Shown: positions 4,572 to 12,271 of the stretch, piece after piece
Position numbering within the stretch: the stretch's first letter is position 1
Layout of the letters: each line of letters begins with the position of its first letter
Assembly: GCA_038323265.1 (NCBI GenBank)
Contig: JBBQGT010000047.1
Coordinates: 1-22,420, forward strand
Direction of reading: 5' to 3'
DNA length: 22,420 nt
Source of the DNA: PNKC01 sp038323265
Lineage (GTDB): Bacteria > Chloroflexota > Dehalococcoidia > Tepidiformales > Tepidiformaceae
Notes under the pieces: generated by a model
Database searches by the model: none
The model's input: the letters and a program-made list of their open reading frames with translations, nothing else
What the model was told of the DNA's origin: nothing
Translations under genes and position numbers: made by a program

Positions 4572-7238
4572 CTAGAAGGCGTCCGCGCCGTGAACCGCCT
4601 GATCCTTGCTGAACACCTTACCAAGCTCGCTCCCGAACGCACCAGGGACGAACTTCTGCATGAACTTGCCTGACATCTTGGGGAACACGTCCGTCATACA
4701 CGTGTCTTTCAACGCCCCTCGCTCCGTCGAGTTGTGCCACGCCGCGATGTCCTGCGTAACCGTCGTGATCACCTCGCCGTCGTCCGATGAGACCTTGTAC
4801 TGCACCCGAGCGGGGAGGCGGCCGACAATTGCGGACGTCGTTTTTGCGCCTTCGGCGCCGGTGTTGATCACGGAGGTGATCGAATCCCGCGACATGTTTG
4901 CCGTCATCGCGGAATGTTCAACACCTTTGGCGCTTGCCGAACTGAACATTGCATCGTCGCCGTAGAGCTTGAACACCTGGGCGCCGTCGCCCGAAAGGAC
5001 ATCGAGGCCGCCCTGGCAGTAGGTGTCGTGAAGCGCGTTCGTCGCTTTCTGGATGAAGCCGCTGTTCATGAACTCGAAGTAGTCGCCGTAGCTGACCGAC
5101 TTGGCCATCTTCTGGTAATCGCTGTCGTCCCCGGCGACAGCGGCCTTGCCGGGGCTGGCGGCCGAGCCTTTGCTCTTCGCAAGCGCGGCTTTGAAGGCCG
5201 CCAACTTCTTCTTTTCCGGCACGTAGTCATCCCGAAGGATGAAGGTCGATTCGTCAAAGCGCGTGAAGCGCGCGTTTGCCATGGCCGCGCCGGACGCCAT
5301 GTAACTGCCTCGCGTCTCGACGGACTCATCGGTGCGCACCACGCCATCGAGGATGAGGTTCTTCAGCGCGGCCTGGAGACCGCCCTTCGATAGAGGCCCA
5401 GTTGCCGTCAGTTGGGAGCCGTTGCGCTCGCGCTCTCCACCGGCCCCCGCCAGAAGCTGCCACCACTCCACGAGTTTTCGTTCCGGTGAGCCTGGAGTGC
5501 TCAGAGAGGCAGGCACCTGCAGGCCAAGAGCGTCGAATCGCTGCTCCCACGTCCCATCCATGTTCTCAACTGACTGAGGATTGCGCGGAGTTGCCGCCGT
5601 TACGCCAACCCCTGTCGCTCCCTGCACTTTGGCCTTGTCGTACTGCATCGCGTCCGCAAGGCCGGGCTGACGGTAGGCCATCTGCTGCACTTTTCGCCAG
5701 TTCTTATCTTTGAAGTAGTCCCATTCCGCGCTCTTATCAATGAACTCCACGTACCACTGCATGATCTGGGTCTTATTGATCATGTGGCCCGCGGCGTAGG
5801 AGTCCTGCAGGTAGTGGTCGCCGAAGCCGTTGTTGAGAATTGCCTCGTTCGCCTTCTCCGATGCCTCTGCCGCCTTCTTATCGGCAGCCGATTTCGAATC
5901 GCCCATGACGGAAAGTTGCTTGGCGTCCTGGCGCAACGTGAACGCTTCGTGGGCAGCCGTGAGCGCCGCATCGTGGTACAACGCCCAGGCGTGCCAGCTT
6001 TCCGGTACGAAGTGGCAGGCGTTGCGCGCCAGCGTGACCCCGTACTTGTTGGTTGCGCCCGCAGCGCCGGTGCCCTGCCCGATGAGGGGCTTGTCGCCCG
6101 CCAAGAGATCCGCCTGGCCCTTCACACCACTGATGAAATCCGGCGCCGCCGCACCCGCGAACTTCGCGGACCCGAGCTTCCCAGTCTTGTAGAGCGCTTC
6201 CGCGCCAATGACATCGGCGTTCTGTTTTTCCGTCGATGTGAGGCTCTTCTTGAGCTTGGTGTAGATCTCTTGCAGCCGGAGGAAAGTCTCCTTGCGGACG
6301 CTCTGGACGATCTGTTCGCGCTGCTTTGGATTGGCGGTCTTCATCGTCTCGAGGTCGCCGTAGAAGTCCGCGAGGGTGTTCATTTCGCCGTACGTGATGA
6401 CGAGTGACTTGGCAGGATCGGCGGCCGGCAGTTTGACGAGGAGCACGTCATAGGTCGGGTCGTTGCCCACTGCCTTGAAAGGATCGCCGGTGCCCGTGCC
6501 GGCCGGGGGGGCATCCTGCCAGGCCTTCACCCGTTGCATCTCCTGCGCGAGGGTATGCATGACGGTGCCCTTGTTCACTACGTGATCCACTTCGCCGTTC
6601 GGGGTCGTCAGCTTGATCGTTTCTTGCGCCGATTCCTTCTCCCTCGTGCGGCTTCCCAGGCGCCCCTTGAGAGCCGTCTGGTCGATCAAGTTCTGCCAGG
6701 TACCAATCTCTGAAAGCTTCTTCGGATCTGCGTCGCCGAGGAGTTTGTGTTCCCAGGAAGAGTGGCGCTGGATCGCGTGAGGGTGAGCGTCTTCATGTGC
6801 ATCAGCGGTGGTGACGTCCGCCGCCGCCGTCAGCTGATCAGAGCGCCGCGAGACTCGCGCTGCTGATTGGGTGAACTGCAGAATGGTGGCAGAGCCGCCG
6901 GCGTCAGCATCGCGCAAAGATGGGGCGCCGAGCCAATCGTTCGAAGAGCCGCGGCCCGCGCTTTCGGAAACCGCTTTCCCGGCAGGACCAGCCAACATCC
7001 GGCTCACGGCGCGGTTTCCCGCCAGGCGTTGCAGCGCCATGACCTCCCTCACCGAGCCGCCGCCCGCGGCTAGGCGCGAGAGCGAGGAGGGTGCGAAGTC
7101 CGGTCCCAAACTGGCATCGAGTGCCGACGCGTGGTCTTGAACGTGGTGCGCGGGGACGTTGTGAACCTTGCCCGGAGCCTCGTGTTCAGCCAAACGCTGG
7201 CCTTCCAATCTGCCGACCCGACGCCGGCTGGCCGTCAT
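4572..7238 (-). CDS. Large protein with eCIS-type N-terminal motif and zinc phospholipase C-like HxxxDxxxxxH motif
   Basis: This 888-residue protein matches no family that I can name with certainty. Residues 69-78 read LQRLAGNRAV, a short motif I recall from N-termini of DUF4157/eCIS-associated proteins in Actinobacteria, Chloroflexota and Cyanobacteria. Residues 156-169 read IQRHSSWEHKLLGD, also seen in that group from memory. At about 409-422 lies a His-rich helix (CHFVPESWHAWALYHD), and at 475-485 HYLQDSYAAGH, which has the exact H-x3-D-x5-H spacing of zinc ligands in the Clostridium alpha-toxin/PLC fold. A further HD pair is at 737-738 and GDD at 760-762. There is no signal peptide or TM segment and no DUF4157 HExxH. 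Inferred: a secreted or injected effector, possibly phospholipase-like. The ATG is preceded by AGG that sits too close, so the start is uncertain. No eCIS structural genes are in the window. Confidence 0.8.
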   Translation of the reverse strand: MTASRRRVGRLEGQRLAEHEAPGKVHNVPAHHVQDHASALDASLGPDFAPSSLSRLAAGGGSVREVMALQRLAGNRAVSRMLAGPAGKAVSESAGRGSSNDWLGAPSLRDADAGGSATILQFTQSAARVSRRSDQLTAAADVTTADAHEDAHPHAIQRHSSWEHKLLGDADPKKLSEIGTWQNLIDQTALKGRLGSRTREKESAQETIKLTTPNGEVDHVVNKGTVMHTLAQEMQRVKAWQDAPPAGTGTGDPFKAVGNDPTYDVLLVKLPAADPAKSLVITYGEMNTLADFYGDLETMKTANPKQREQIVQSVRKETFLRLQEIYTKLKKSLTSTEKQNADVIGAEALYKTGKLGSAKFAGAAAPDFISGVKGQADLLAGDKPLIGQGTGAAGATNKYGVTLARNACHFVPESWHAWALYHDAALTAAHEAFTLRQDAKQLSVMGDSKSAADKKAAEASEKANEAILNNGFGDHYLQDSYAAGHMINKTQIMQWYVEFIDKSAEWDYFKDKNWRKVQQMAYRQPGLADAMQYDKAKVQGATGVGVTAATPRNPQSVENMDGTWEQRFDALGLQVPASLSTPGSPERKLVEWWQLLAGAGGERERNGSQLTATGPLSKGGLQAALKNLILDGVVRTDESVETRGSYMASGAAMANARFTRFDESTFILRDDYVPEKKKLAAFKAALAKSKGSAASPGKAAVAGDDSDYQKMAKSVSYGDYFEFMNSGFIQKATNALHDTYCQGGLDVLSGDGAQVFKLYGDDAMFSSASAKGVEHSAMTANMSRDSITSVINTGAEGAKTTSAIVGRLPARVQYKVSSDDGEVITTVTQDIAAWHNSTERGALKDTCMTDVFPKMSGKFMQKFVPGAFGSELGKVFSKDQAVHGADAF

Positions 7239-7259
7239 CCTAGATCACTGCGCGCCGGA

Positions 7260-7287
7260 ATTCTATTGGAAGCTGGTAGGTTCGCAA
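7260..7287 (-). promoter_or_regulatory. Candidate promoter of the large eCIS-like gene
   Basis: On the minus strand TTGCGA (7287-7282, 4 of 6), a 16-nt spacer and TAGAAT (7265-7260, 5 of 6) precede the ATG at 7238 by 21 nt. The same TAGAAT hexamer recurs upstream of three other genes in this window. Confidence 0.45.
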
Positions 7288-7330
7288 AGATGCGGGCCGT
7301 GAAGAGGGTCGCAATTAACGCTAGGCAAAT

Positions 7331-7360
7331 AAGAAAATCAAGTTGACAATTGATTTTCTT
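7331..7360. promoter_or_regulatory. Operator-like 11-bp perfect palindrome around the ABC operon -35 box
   Basis: AAGAAAATCAA (7331-7341) and TTGATTTTCTT (7350-7360) are perfect inverted arms separated by GTTGACAA, which contains the consensus -35 hexamer TTGACA. The arms are AT-rich in an otherwise GC-rich region. A dimeric repressor bound here would occlude RNA polymerase. A terminator is unlikely, because no gene enters from either side and the stem has no GC core. Confidence 0.65.
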
Positions 7361-7371
7361 CGTTTTACTGT
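7343..7371 (+). promoter_or_regulatory. Sigma-70 promoter of the ABC exporter operon
   Basis: TTGACA (7343-7348, perfect), a 17-nt spacer and TACTGT (7366-7371, keeping TA...T) lie 30 bp before the GTG at 7401. This is the best -35 match in the window. Confidence 0.65.
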
Positions 7372-7400
7372 CACTGAATCAACCATTACGAGGCATTTCT

Positions 7401-8342
7401 GTGGCAATTCTCGAAGTCCGCGACCTAGCGAAGCGCTACCGAAGCGGCACGCTGGCCAACGATCGCCTGTCACTCTCGCTGGAAGCGGGCGAGGTGTACG
7501 GGCTCCTCGGACCGAATGGTGCGGGCAAGACGACGCTCGTCCGCCAGGTGCTTGGATTGCTTAGGCCGACCTCTGGCAGCATCCACCTCGACGGCCAGGA
7601 CATCGTCGCCAACCCCGGGTTGGCTCGGCGCACCACCGGCTTCTTGCCGCAGGGCCAGTTCGACATCGGAGACGTGCATGTCGACGAACTGATCTGTTCC
7701 GTTGGCAAACTGCGCGGGCTGTCGTCTTCGGAGGCGAAACGCAGGTGCGATGAACTGATCGAGCGCCTGGACCTGGGCGCGTTTCGCGGCACCACCATGC
7801 ACGCAGCTTCCGGCGGCGTGCGGAGGCTGGCGGGCTTCGCCACTGCGTTGGTCGCTCGCAACCGGTTGCTGGTGTTGGACGAGCCGACGAACGACGTGGA
7901 CCCGATCCGCCGCCAGACGCTCTGGCAACTGGTAGCGGAAGCCGGCGAGGCAGGCGCCGCGGTGTTGCTGGTGACGCACAACCTGGCCGAGGCTGAGCGT
8001 TTCATTCACCGCCTGGCGATCATCGACCATGGCCGTATCCTCAGCGAAGGCAGCCCGACATCGTTGCGTTCGCTCGTTACCGAGAAACTTCGGCTCGAAT
8101 TGGTACTAACCCGGGAGGTGGTCCCGCATCGTGCGCTAACCTCCGAAGGCGCCGTCGGCAGCTTCCTTTTCGAACAGAGCGCACTGCCGATCGTCAGTAC
8201 GTGGCTGGCCGACCTGCGGACTGACGGATCGTTGCTCGACTTCCGCATCGGGCCGCCGAGCCTGGACGACATCTATGTGGCGGCGGTCGGCCGGCCAACG
8301 ACAGATCGGGCAGGGCGCGAGAAACAGTTGGTGGCTTCATGA
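7401..8342 (+). CDS. ABC-2 type exporter ATP-binding protein
   Basis: The protein has 313 residues from the GTG at 7401, which has GAGG eight nucleotides upstream. The TTG at 7350 lies inside the promoter palindrome and is rejected. Walker A is GPNGAGKT (residues 37-44), a Q-loop lies in GFLPQGQFD, Walker B is LLVLDEPTNDVDP, and the H-loop is LLVTHNLAEAE. The ABC signature is degenerate: ASGGVRR in place of LSGGQ.R. The roughly 100-residue C-terminal tail is typical of DrrA/CcmA-type drug or polysaccharide exporters. The stop overlaps the permease start (ATGA), so the two form one operon. The substrate is unknown; drug or lipid export is the family norm. Expression is likely controlled through the palindrome at 7331-7360. 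Confidence 0.93.
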   Translation: MAILEVRDLAKRYRSGTLANDRLSLSLEAGEVYGLLGPNGAGKTTLVRQVLGLLRPTSGSIHLDGQDIVANPGLARRTTGFLPQGQFDIGDVHVDELICSVGKLRGLSSSEAKRRCDELIERLDLGAFRGTTMHAASGGVRRLAGFATALVARNRLLVLDEPTNDVDPIRRQTLWQLVAEAGEAGAAVLLVTHNLAEAERFIHRLAIIDHGRILSEGSPTSLRSLVTEKLRLELVLTREVVPHRALTSEGAVGSFLFEQSALPIVSTWLADLRTDGSLLDFRIGPPSLDDIYVAAVGRPTTDRAGREKQLVAS

Positions 8343-9076
8343 AACCGCTGCGCCAGTACCTGGAGCTTGTTAGTCTGCACCTGCGAATCATGCGCGGCGG
8401 GGTGTGGTTCATCATCATGGTGCAGTTCGCGCTCTGCGGCGGGCTGATCTTTGGCTTCGGGTTCCTTATCCCGAACATCAACGAATCGGCCGCGCTCTAC
8501 ATTACAACGGGCGCCGCCACGCAGGCCTTCACCACCGTCGGCCTGGTCATGCTTCCGCAATTCATCTCCGAAGCGAAGGTGCTCGGGCGGTTCGAATACA
8601 TCCTTACGTTGCCGATCAGCCGCGAGGCTTACCTTCTCAGCCAGATCACGGTGGTAGCGCTCTTGGCCACTCCAGGCGTCCTCTTCGCGGTGGCTCTGGG
8701 AGCGTGGCACTACGGCTTTTCGCTCTCGATCGATCCGATGGTGATCCCGGCGGTGCTGCTCATCTTCCTCTCGCTGGCGGGTATCGGCGTGGTGATGGCC
8801 GTGCTTTCGCCCCATCCGCAACTGACGAACGCCCTCACGCAATTGATCGTCTTCTATGTGGTGTTCTTCGCCCCCGTGATGATGCCGGTGGAACAGTTGC
8901 CGGGCTTCCTGCAGCGCGCTTCTGTGGTGATGCCGCCGACTTACGCTGCGGACGCCGTGCGCGGCTCGCTCACGGACCTGCCGGACACCCACCTGCTGCG
9001 CTCGATGGCCGTACCCAGCGGTTTCGCGCTAGTCTCGCTGGCAGTTTCGGCGGGTGTGATTCGCAAACGCGGCTAG
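8339..9076 (+). CDS. ABC-2 type exporter permease
   Basis: This 245-residue integral membrane protein has about six hydrophobic segments, including FIIMVQFALCGGLIFGFGFL, VVALLATPGVLFAVALGAW, VIPAVLLIFLSLAGIGVVMA and LIVFYVVFFAPVMMPVEQLP. The PGFLQRASVVMPPTYAADAV stretch before the last segment is typical of ABC-2 permeases of the DrrB/NodJ type. The ATG overlaps the ATPase stop by 4 bp, so the two proteins are co-translated and probably form a dimer-of-dimers exporter. The substrate cannot be told from the sequence. Confidence 0.92.
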   Translation: MKPLRQYLELVSLHLRIMRGGVWFIIMVQFALCGGLIFGFGFLIPNINESAALYITTGAATQAFTTVGLVMLPQFISEAKVLGRFEYILTLPISREAYLLSQITVVALLATPGVLFAVALGAWHYGFSLSIDPMVIPAVLLIFLSLAGIGVVMAVLSPHPQLTNALTQLIVFYVVFFAPVMMPVEQLPGFLQRASVVMPPTYAADAVRGSLTDLPDTHLLRSMAVPSGFALVSLAVSAGVIRKRG

Positions 9077-9115
9077 TCACCATATCGCTCCTTGGGGGAG
9101 TCCGGCGGGACGTGG

Positions 9116-9121
9116 TACAAC
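9116..9121 (+). promoter_or_regulatory. Candidate -10 box ahead of the DUF983 gene
   Basis: TACAAC lies exactly 6 nt before an ATG at 9128 that opens a 12-codon reading frame, not the DUF983 frame. The geometry matches other leaderless candidates in the window. Confidence 0.3.
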
Positions 9122-9127
9122 AGCGGC

Positions 9128-9166
9128 ATGCAATGGCCGCAGACCAACCAGGCCCCGCGTACATGA
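9128..9166 (+). CDS. Possible 12-codon upstream ORF overlapping the DUF983 start
   Basis: The frame MQWPQTNQAPRT ends in a TGA that shares ATGA with the ATG at 9163. If transcription starts at or near 9128, ribosomes translating this peptide would terminate on the DUF983 start codon and could couple its translation. It could equally be chance: the in-frame ATG at 9133 may be the real DUF983 start. Confidence 0.25.
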   Translation: MQWPQTNQAPRT

Positions 9167-9522
9167 GCCTGCTGAAGGCTGTTCTCCTAATGCGCTGCCC
9201 GCGCTGCCGCAAAGGCTCCGTCTTTTCGGGGCCACTCCGTACGCGCGAACGGTGCCCTGCTTGCGGCCTTGTCTTCGAACGGGCGGATGGCTACTTCACC
9301 GGCGCAATGTACGTCAGCTACGCGATGGGCATCTTTCTGACGCTGCCAGTTTGGTTCACGTTGCTCTACCTGCGCGCGCCGTTGTGGGTGGTGCTTTCGG
9401 CGTCCGTGGCGGCCGTCGTTATCCTGATGCCGATTTCGTTCCACTATTCGCGCATCATCTGGCTGCACGTCGACTACCGGTTCGAACCCAGTTCGTTCGA
9501 GGACTCGCACCAGCGACCGTAG
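9163..9522 (+). CDS. DUF983 family membrane protein with zinc-ribbon N-terminus
   Basis: The protein has 119 residues from the ATG at 9163, or 129 from the in-frame ATG at 9133. The N-terminus holds two CxxC pairs (MRCPRCRKGSVF and RCPACGLVFERADGY), a probable zinc ribbon. Two hydrophobic segments follow (YAMGIFLTLPVWFTLLYL and VVLSASVAAVVILMPISF). This matches DUF983, a widespread family of unknown function often near heme-copper oxidase genes, though none are seen here. Neither start has a clear Shine-Dalgarno. It follows the ABC permease by about 85 bp and may have its own promoter at 9116. It is convergent with the MFS gene, with 13 bp between stops. Confidence 0.85.
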   Translation: MSLLKAVLLMRCPRCRKGSVFSGPLRTRERCPACGLVFERADGYFTGAMYVSYAMGIFLTLPVWFTLLYLRAPLWVVLSASVAAVVILMPISFHYSRIIWLHVDYRFEPSSFEDSHQRP

Positions 9523-9535
9523 GTGAAGCGGCGAG

Positions 9536-10828
9536 CTAGCCTGAGGGTTCGGCGGCGGGGATTGGCACGGAGACGAGCTCCAGCTGCGGGTTCACGCGGC
9601 GAAGTACTGGCCTCCAGAGGATGATCGCGCCGCTGATCACGAGTGTGCTCCAAGCCAGCACAGGGAGCACCACCTCCAGCCCGAAGATCTGCCCAGCGCC
9701 GCTTACGGGGGCACCGTTCAGCATCGAAAGCCCCATGGCCAGCGGGAAAAGCCCAAGCACGCGGCCCCGCATCTCATCGCTGACGGTGTGCTGCACGATT
9801 GTAGTCGCCGAGACCATCGTGCCGATGAGCGCGAAGCCGAGTCCGAAGTTCGCGACGGCTGTCAGAGGGATGCTGCGCGAATGGCCAAAGACGATGGCGC
9901 AGGAGGCGAACATGAGCGTCGTGAAGCAGAGTGTCGAGCCGCGCCGCACGAGGTCGTGCCGGTAGGCGAAAAAGAACGATGCAACGAAGGTGCCGAACCC
10001 CCAGGTCATGCCCATGAGCCCGAACTGTGCCTTCGAAAGACCGAGCACGTGCGTCATCCAGACCGGCCCCAGAGTGGCGGGCCCGGGCATGCCGATGAAC
10101 TGCATGACCACGACGATAGAGATGACGGCGAAGATCGTGGCGTCGCGGCGGGTGTAGCGCAGGCCCTCGGCGATGTTGCCGAGCATGCCGCGCCGCCGAT
10201 TCGCCTCGCCGGTGCTGCGGAACTTCAGCGCCGAGATCATCGGCAGGATGAGCGCCCATGCGAGCAGGGAGCCCGCGTACACCTGCCCGGAACCGACCTT
10301 TTCGTTGAGAGCGCCGGTGACCAAGATGGCGATCGGGAAGGCGAGCTGCTGGCCAATGGTCGCCAGACTGATGGCGTTCGACAGGTCCCCCATGCCGACT
10401 ATCGCGGGGATGCTGGCGGTGCGGGCTGGCATATCCACGGCCATGTTTCCCGCTGCTGCAAACGTGAGCACGAGCAGTACGACAATGGTCCATTCGCCGA
10501 ACGGGTTGGTCAGCATGACCAACGCGACGACGGCGCTCAGGGCGAGCGCGGTGGATTCGCACGCGAGCAGCACTCGCCTCCGCTCGAACCGGTCGGCGAA
10601 GGCGCCGCCAATCAGGCTAAAGACGAGCATTGCGCTGCCGCGGCTGGCGGCGATGAGCCCCACGTAGAGCACTTGGCGGCCCGGATAGTGATCCTGGACC
10701 CAGAAGATCTGCGTCAGGAACTGCATGGGCATGACGAACCCAACGACAATCGAGCCGCCAAAAAGCAGCAGGAAATCGCGGTGCTGCAACGCGCGCGTAG
10801 CCTGCCGCCGAGCAAAGAACGAGGACAT
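9536..10828 (-). CDS. MFS transporter (EntS/DUF894-like exporter)
   Basis: About 430 residues from the ATG at 10828, with twelve predicted TM segments. The loop 2-3 motif A is present as GGAFADRFERRRVLL. The N-terminal RALQHRDFLLLFGGSIV and the layout resemble the enterobactin-exporter-like or macrolide-efflux MFS branch. The substrate is unknown. TATACT ends seven nucleotides before this ATG with no Shine-Dalgarno, supporting this start as a leaderless message; the GTG-type frame from 10882 would run through that box. It is divergent from the CoA-transferase gene, with about 100 bp of shared promoter region. Confidence 0.9.
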   Translation of the reverse strand: MSSFFARRQATRALQHRDFLLLFGGSIVVGFVMPMQFLTQIFWVQDHYPGRQVLYVGLIAASRGSAMLVFSLIGGAFADRFERRRVLLACESTALALSAVVALVMLTNPFGEWTIVVLLVLTFAAAGNMAVDMPARTASIPAIVGMGDLSNAISLATIGQQLAFPIAILVTGALNEKVGSGQVYAGSLLAWALILPMISALKFRSTGEANRRRGMLGNIAEGLRYTRRDATIFAVISIVVVMQFIGMPGPATLGPVWMTHVLGLSKAQFGLMGMTWGFGTFVASFFFAYRHDLVRRGSTLCFTTLMFASCAIVFGHSRSIPLTAVANFGLGFALIGTMVSATTIVQHTVSDEMRGRVLGLFPLAMGLSMLNGAPVSGAGQIFGLEVVLPVLAWSTLVISGAIILWRPVLRRVNPQLELVSVPIPAAEPSG

Positions 10829-10835
10829 GCACACG

Positions 10836-10841
10836 AGTATA
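10836..10841 (-). promoter_or_regulatory. Candidate -10 box of the MFS gene
   Basis: On the minus strand TATACT (5 of 6 to consensus) ends 7 nt before the ATG at 10828. No Shine-Dalgarno fits between, so the transcript probably starts at or next to the start codon. Confidence 0.45.
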
Positions 10842-10901
10842 AGGGAACCAAAATTGGGCCGAATTCCGCGATCGTGATGCATTGAGGGGTCGCAGCCCGG
10901 C

Positions 10902-10907
10902 TAGAAT
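10902..10907 (+). promoter_or_regulatory. Candidate -10 box of the CoA-transferase gene
   Basis: TAGAAT lies 21 nt before the ATG at 10929, leaving room for the GGAGGG Shine-Dalgarno at 10918-10923. No convincing -35 is seen at 16-18 nt. Confidence 0.4.
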
Positions 10908-10928
10908 GCCACGCATTGGAGGGCTGTC

Positions 10929-12242
10929 ATGGATTGGAAACTGCGCTACGCCGAAAAACTCATCTCCATCGCGGAGGCCGCGCGGATGGTCACATCGGGC
11001 CAGAAGGTCTGGGTCGGGATGTTCACCAGCACACCCGAATCGGTCTCCAAAGAACTGCTCAGCCGCGCGGGCGAACTCGAAGACGTCGAGATCGTCCATT
11101 ACGTTTCGCCGTTCGTCTGGGCGACCCCGGAAACCGCGGGACACTTCCGCCTGACCACCGTCTTCAGCACGCCTGCCGATCGTAGCCAGGTACGCGGCGG
11201 GATGGCCGACTACTTGCCGCTCGGCAACTTCCGCCGCAGCTATGTGCAGGAAGCGGTGGGCGAATTCGACGTCGCCTTGGTTAAGACCAGCCCGCCAGAC
11301 GACCACGGCTTCCTGAGCATGGGCACGGCGCTCTGGGTAAACCGTACGATGCTCGACCTGACGCGCACAGTTATCTGCGAGGTGGATGAGCGACTTGTGC
11401 GCACGTTCGGGGAGAACTACATCCACATCTCGGAAGTTGCCGCACTCGTGGAACACGACCCGGCAGACGACCGCGAGGCGCCCATAGCGCCCCGCTCGCA
11501 GGAGGTGATTGATGCCACAGAAGTCGTCGGGACTATCCTCGCCGCCGAGCTGATCCGCGACCGCGACACGCTGCAGATTGGGATCGGCGACGTCACCTCG
11601 GCACTGGCGCTCTTTCTCAGCGAGAAACACGACCTCGGGATGCAGACCGAGCTGATCCCCGGCGGAATCGTGGACCTTGTGGACCAGGGCGTGATGACCG
11701 GCAAGTACAAGTCGATCGCCCCGGGCAAAGTTGTCGGTTCGGCGTTCGCCGTGCTGCCGCCGGAGGAAGCGGCGCGGATCCACCTCAATCCGAAGTTCGA
11801 ACTATGGGACTTCTGCCACACCGACGACCTGCGCATGCTCTGCCAGCAAGAGAACTTCGTGGCGATCAACAACGCGTTGCAGATCGACGTGACGGGCCAG
11901 GTGACAGCGGAATCGTTGAACGGCAGGGTCTTCAGCGGGCCTGGCGGCCAGACCGTTTTCGCGATTGCAGCTTCGTACAGCGAGGGTGGGCGTTCGATCA
12001 TTGCGATGCCTTCGAGTTCGACGGTCGATGGCGTTCGGCAGTCGCGAATCCTGGCCCACCTGCCGCAAGGCTCGATCGTGACGGTGCCCCGCACCTACGT
12101 GGACTATGTGGTTACTGAACAGGGGATCGCGACGCTCAAAGGGAAAAACCTGCGGCAGCGCTGCGAAGAGTTGATCAGCGTTGCCCACCCGGAGTGCCGT
12201 GCAGACTTGCACCGTGAAGCGCACGACTGGTTCAACTATTGA
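10929..12242 (+). CDS. Acetyl-CoA hydrolase / 4-hydroxybutyrate CoA-transferase family protein
   Basis: The protein has 437 residues, the normal length for the family. These enzymes move CoA between acyl groups through a glutamyl-CoA intermediate. The expected catalytic glutamate is in GMQTELIPGGIVDLVDQG (about residue 241), preceded by the CoA-binding LQIGIGDVTSALA. The C-terminal domain has GPGGQTVFAIAASYSEGGRS and VPRTYVDYVVTEQGIATLKG, both typical. Substrate preference (acetate, butyrate, 4-hydroxybutyrate or other) cannot be told from the sequence. The ATG has an excellent Shine-Dalgarno (GGAGGG, spacing 5-6). Only 29 bp separate it from the DUF4202 gene, which has its own -10-like box. 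Confidence 0.93.
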   Translation: MDWKLRYAEKLISIAEAARMVTSGQKVWVGMFTSTPESVSKELLSRAGELEDVEIVHYVSPFVWATPETAGHFRLTTVFSTPADRSQVRGGMADYLPLGNFRRSYVQEAVGEFDVALVKTSPPDDHGFLSMGTALWVNRTMLDLTRTVICEVDERLVRTFGENYIHISEVAALVEHDPADDREAPIAPRSQEVIDATEVVGTILAAELIRDRDTLQIGIGDVTSALALFLSEKHDLGMQTELIPGGIVDLVDQGVMTGKYKSIAPGKVVGSAFAVLPPEEAARIHLNPKFELWDFCHTDDLRMLCQQENFVAINNALQIDVTGQVTAESLNGRVFSGPGGQTVFAIAASYSEGGRSIIAMPSSSTVDGVRQSRILAHLPQGSIVTVPRTYVDYVVTEQGIATLKGKNLRQRCEELISVAHPECRADLHREAHDWFNY

Positions 12243-12256
12243 ATCTCGCGGGCATT

Positions 12257-12262
12257 TAGAAT
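12257..12262 (+). promoter_or_regulatory. Candidate -10 box of the DUF4202 gene
   Basis: TAGAAT lies 9 nt before the ATG at 12272, inside the 29-bp gap after the CoA-transferase gene. There is no Shine-Dalgarno, so a very short or absent leader is implied. Confidence 0.4.
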
Positions 12263-12271
12263 CGGAATCTG

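Noticed and set aside
4572..7238. DUF4157 (eCIS core) domain in the large protein
   Set aside because: The short LQRxAGN motif is present but the HExxH metalloprotease-like core of DUF4157 is not, so the domain itself is not claimed.
8404..9522. Plus-strand frame of 372 residues ending in the DUF983 protein
   Set aside because: The first two-thirds is a shifted reading of the ABC permease with His/Arg/Gly-rich low-complexity translation. Only the DUF983 part from 9163 (or 9133) is credible.
10617..11783. Minus-strand frame of 388 residues antisense to the CoA-transferase
   Set aside because: It covers parts of the MFS and CoA-transferase genes in the wrong frame. The composition is shadow-like with no domain.
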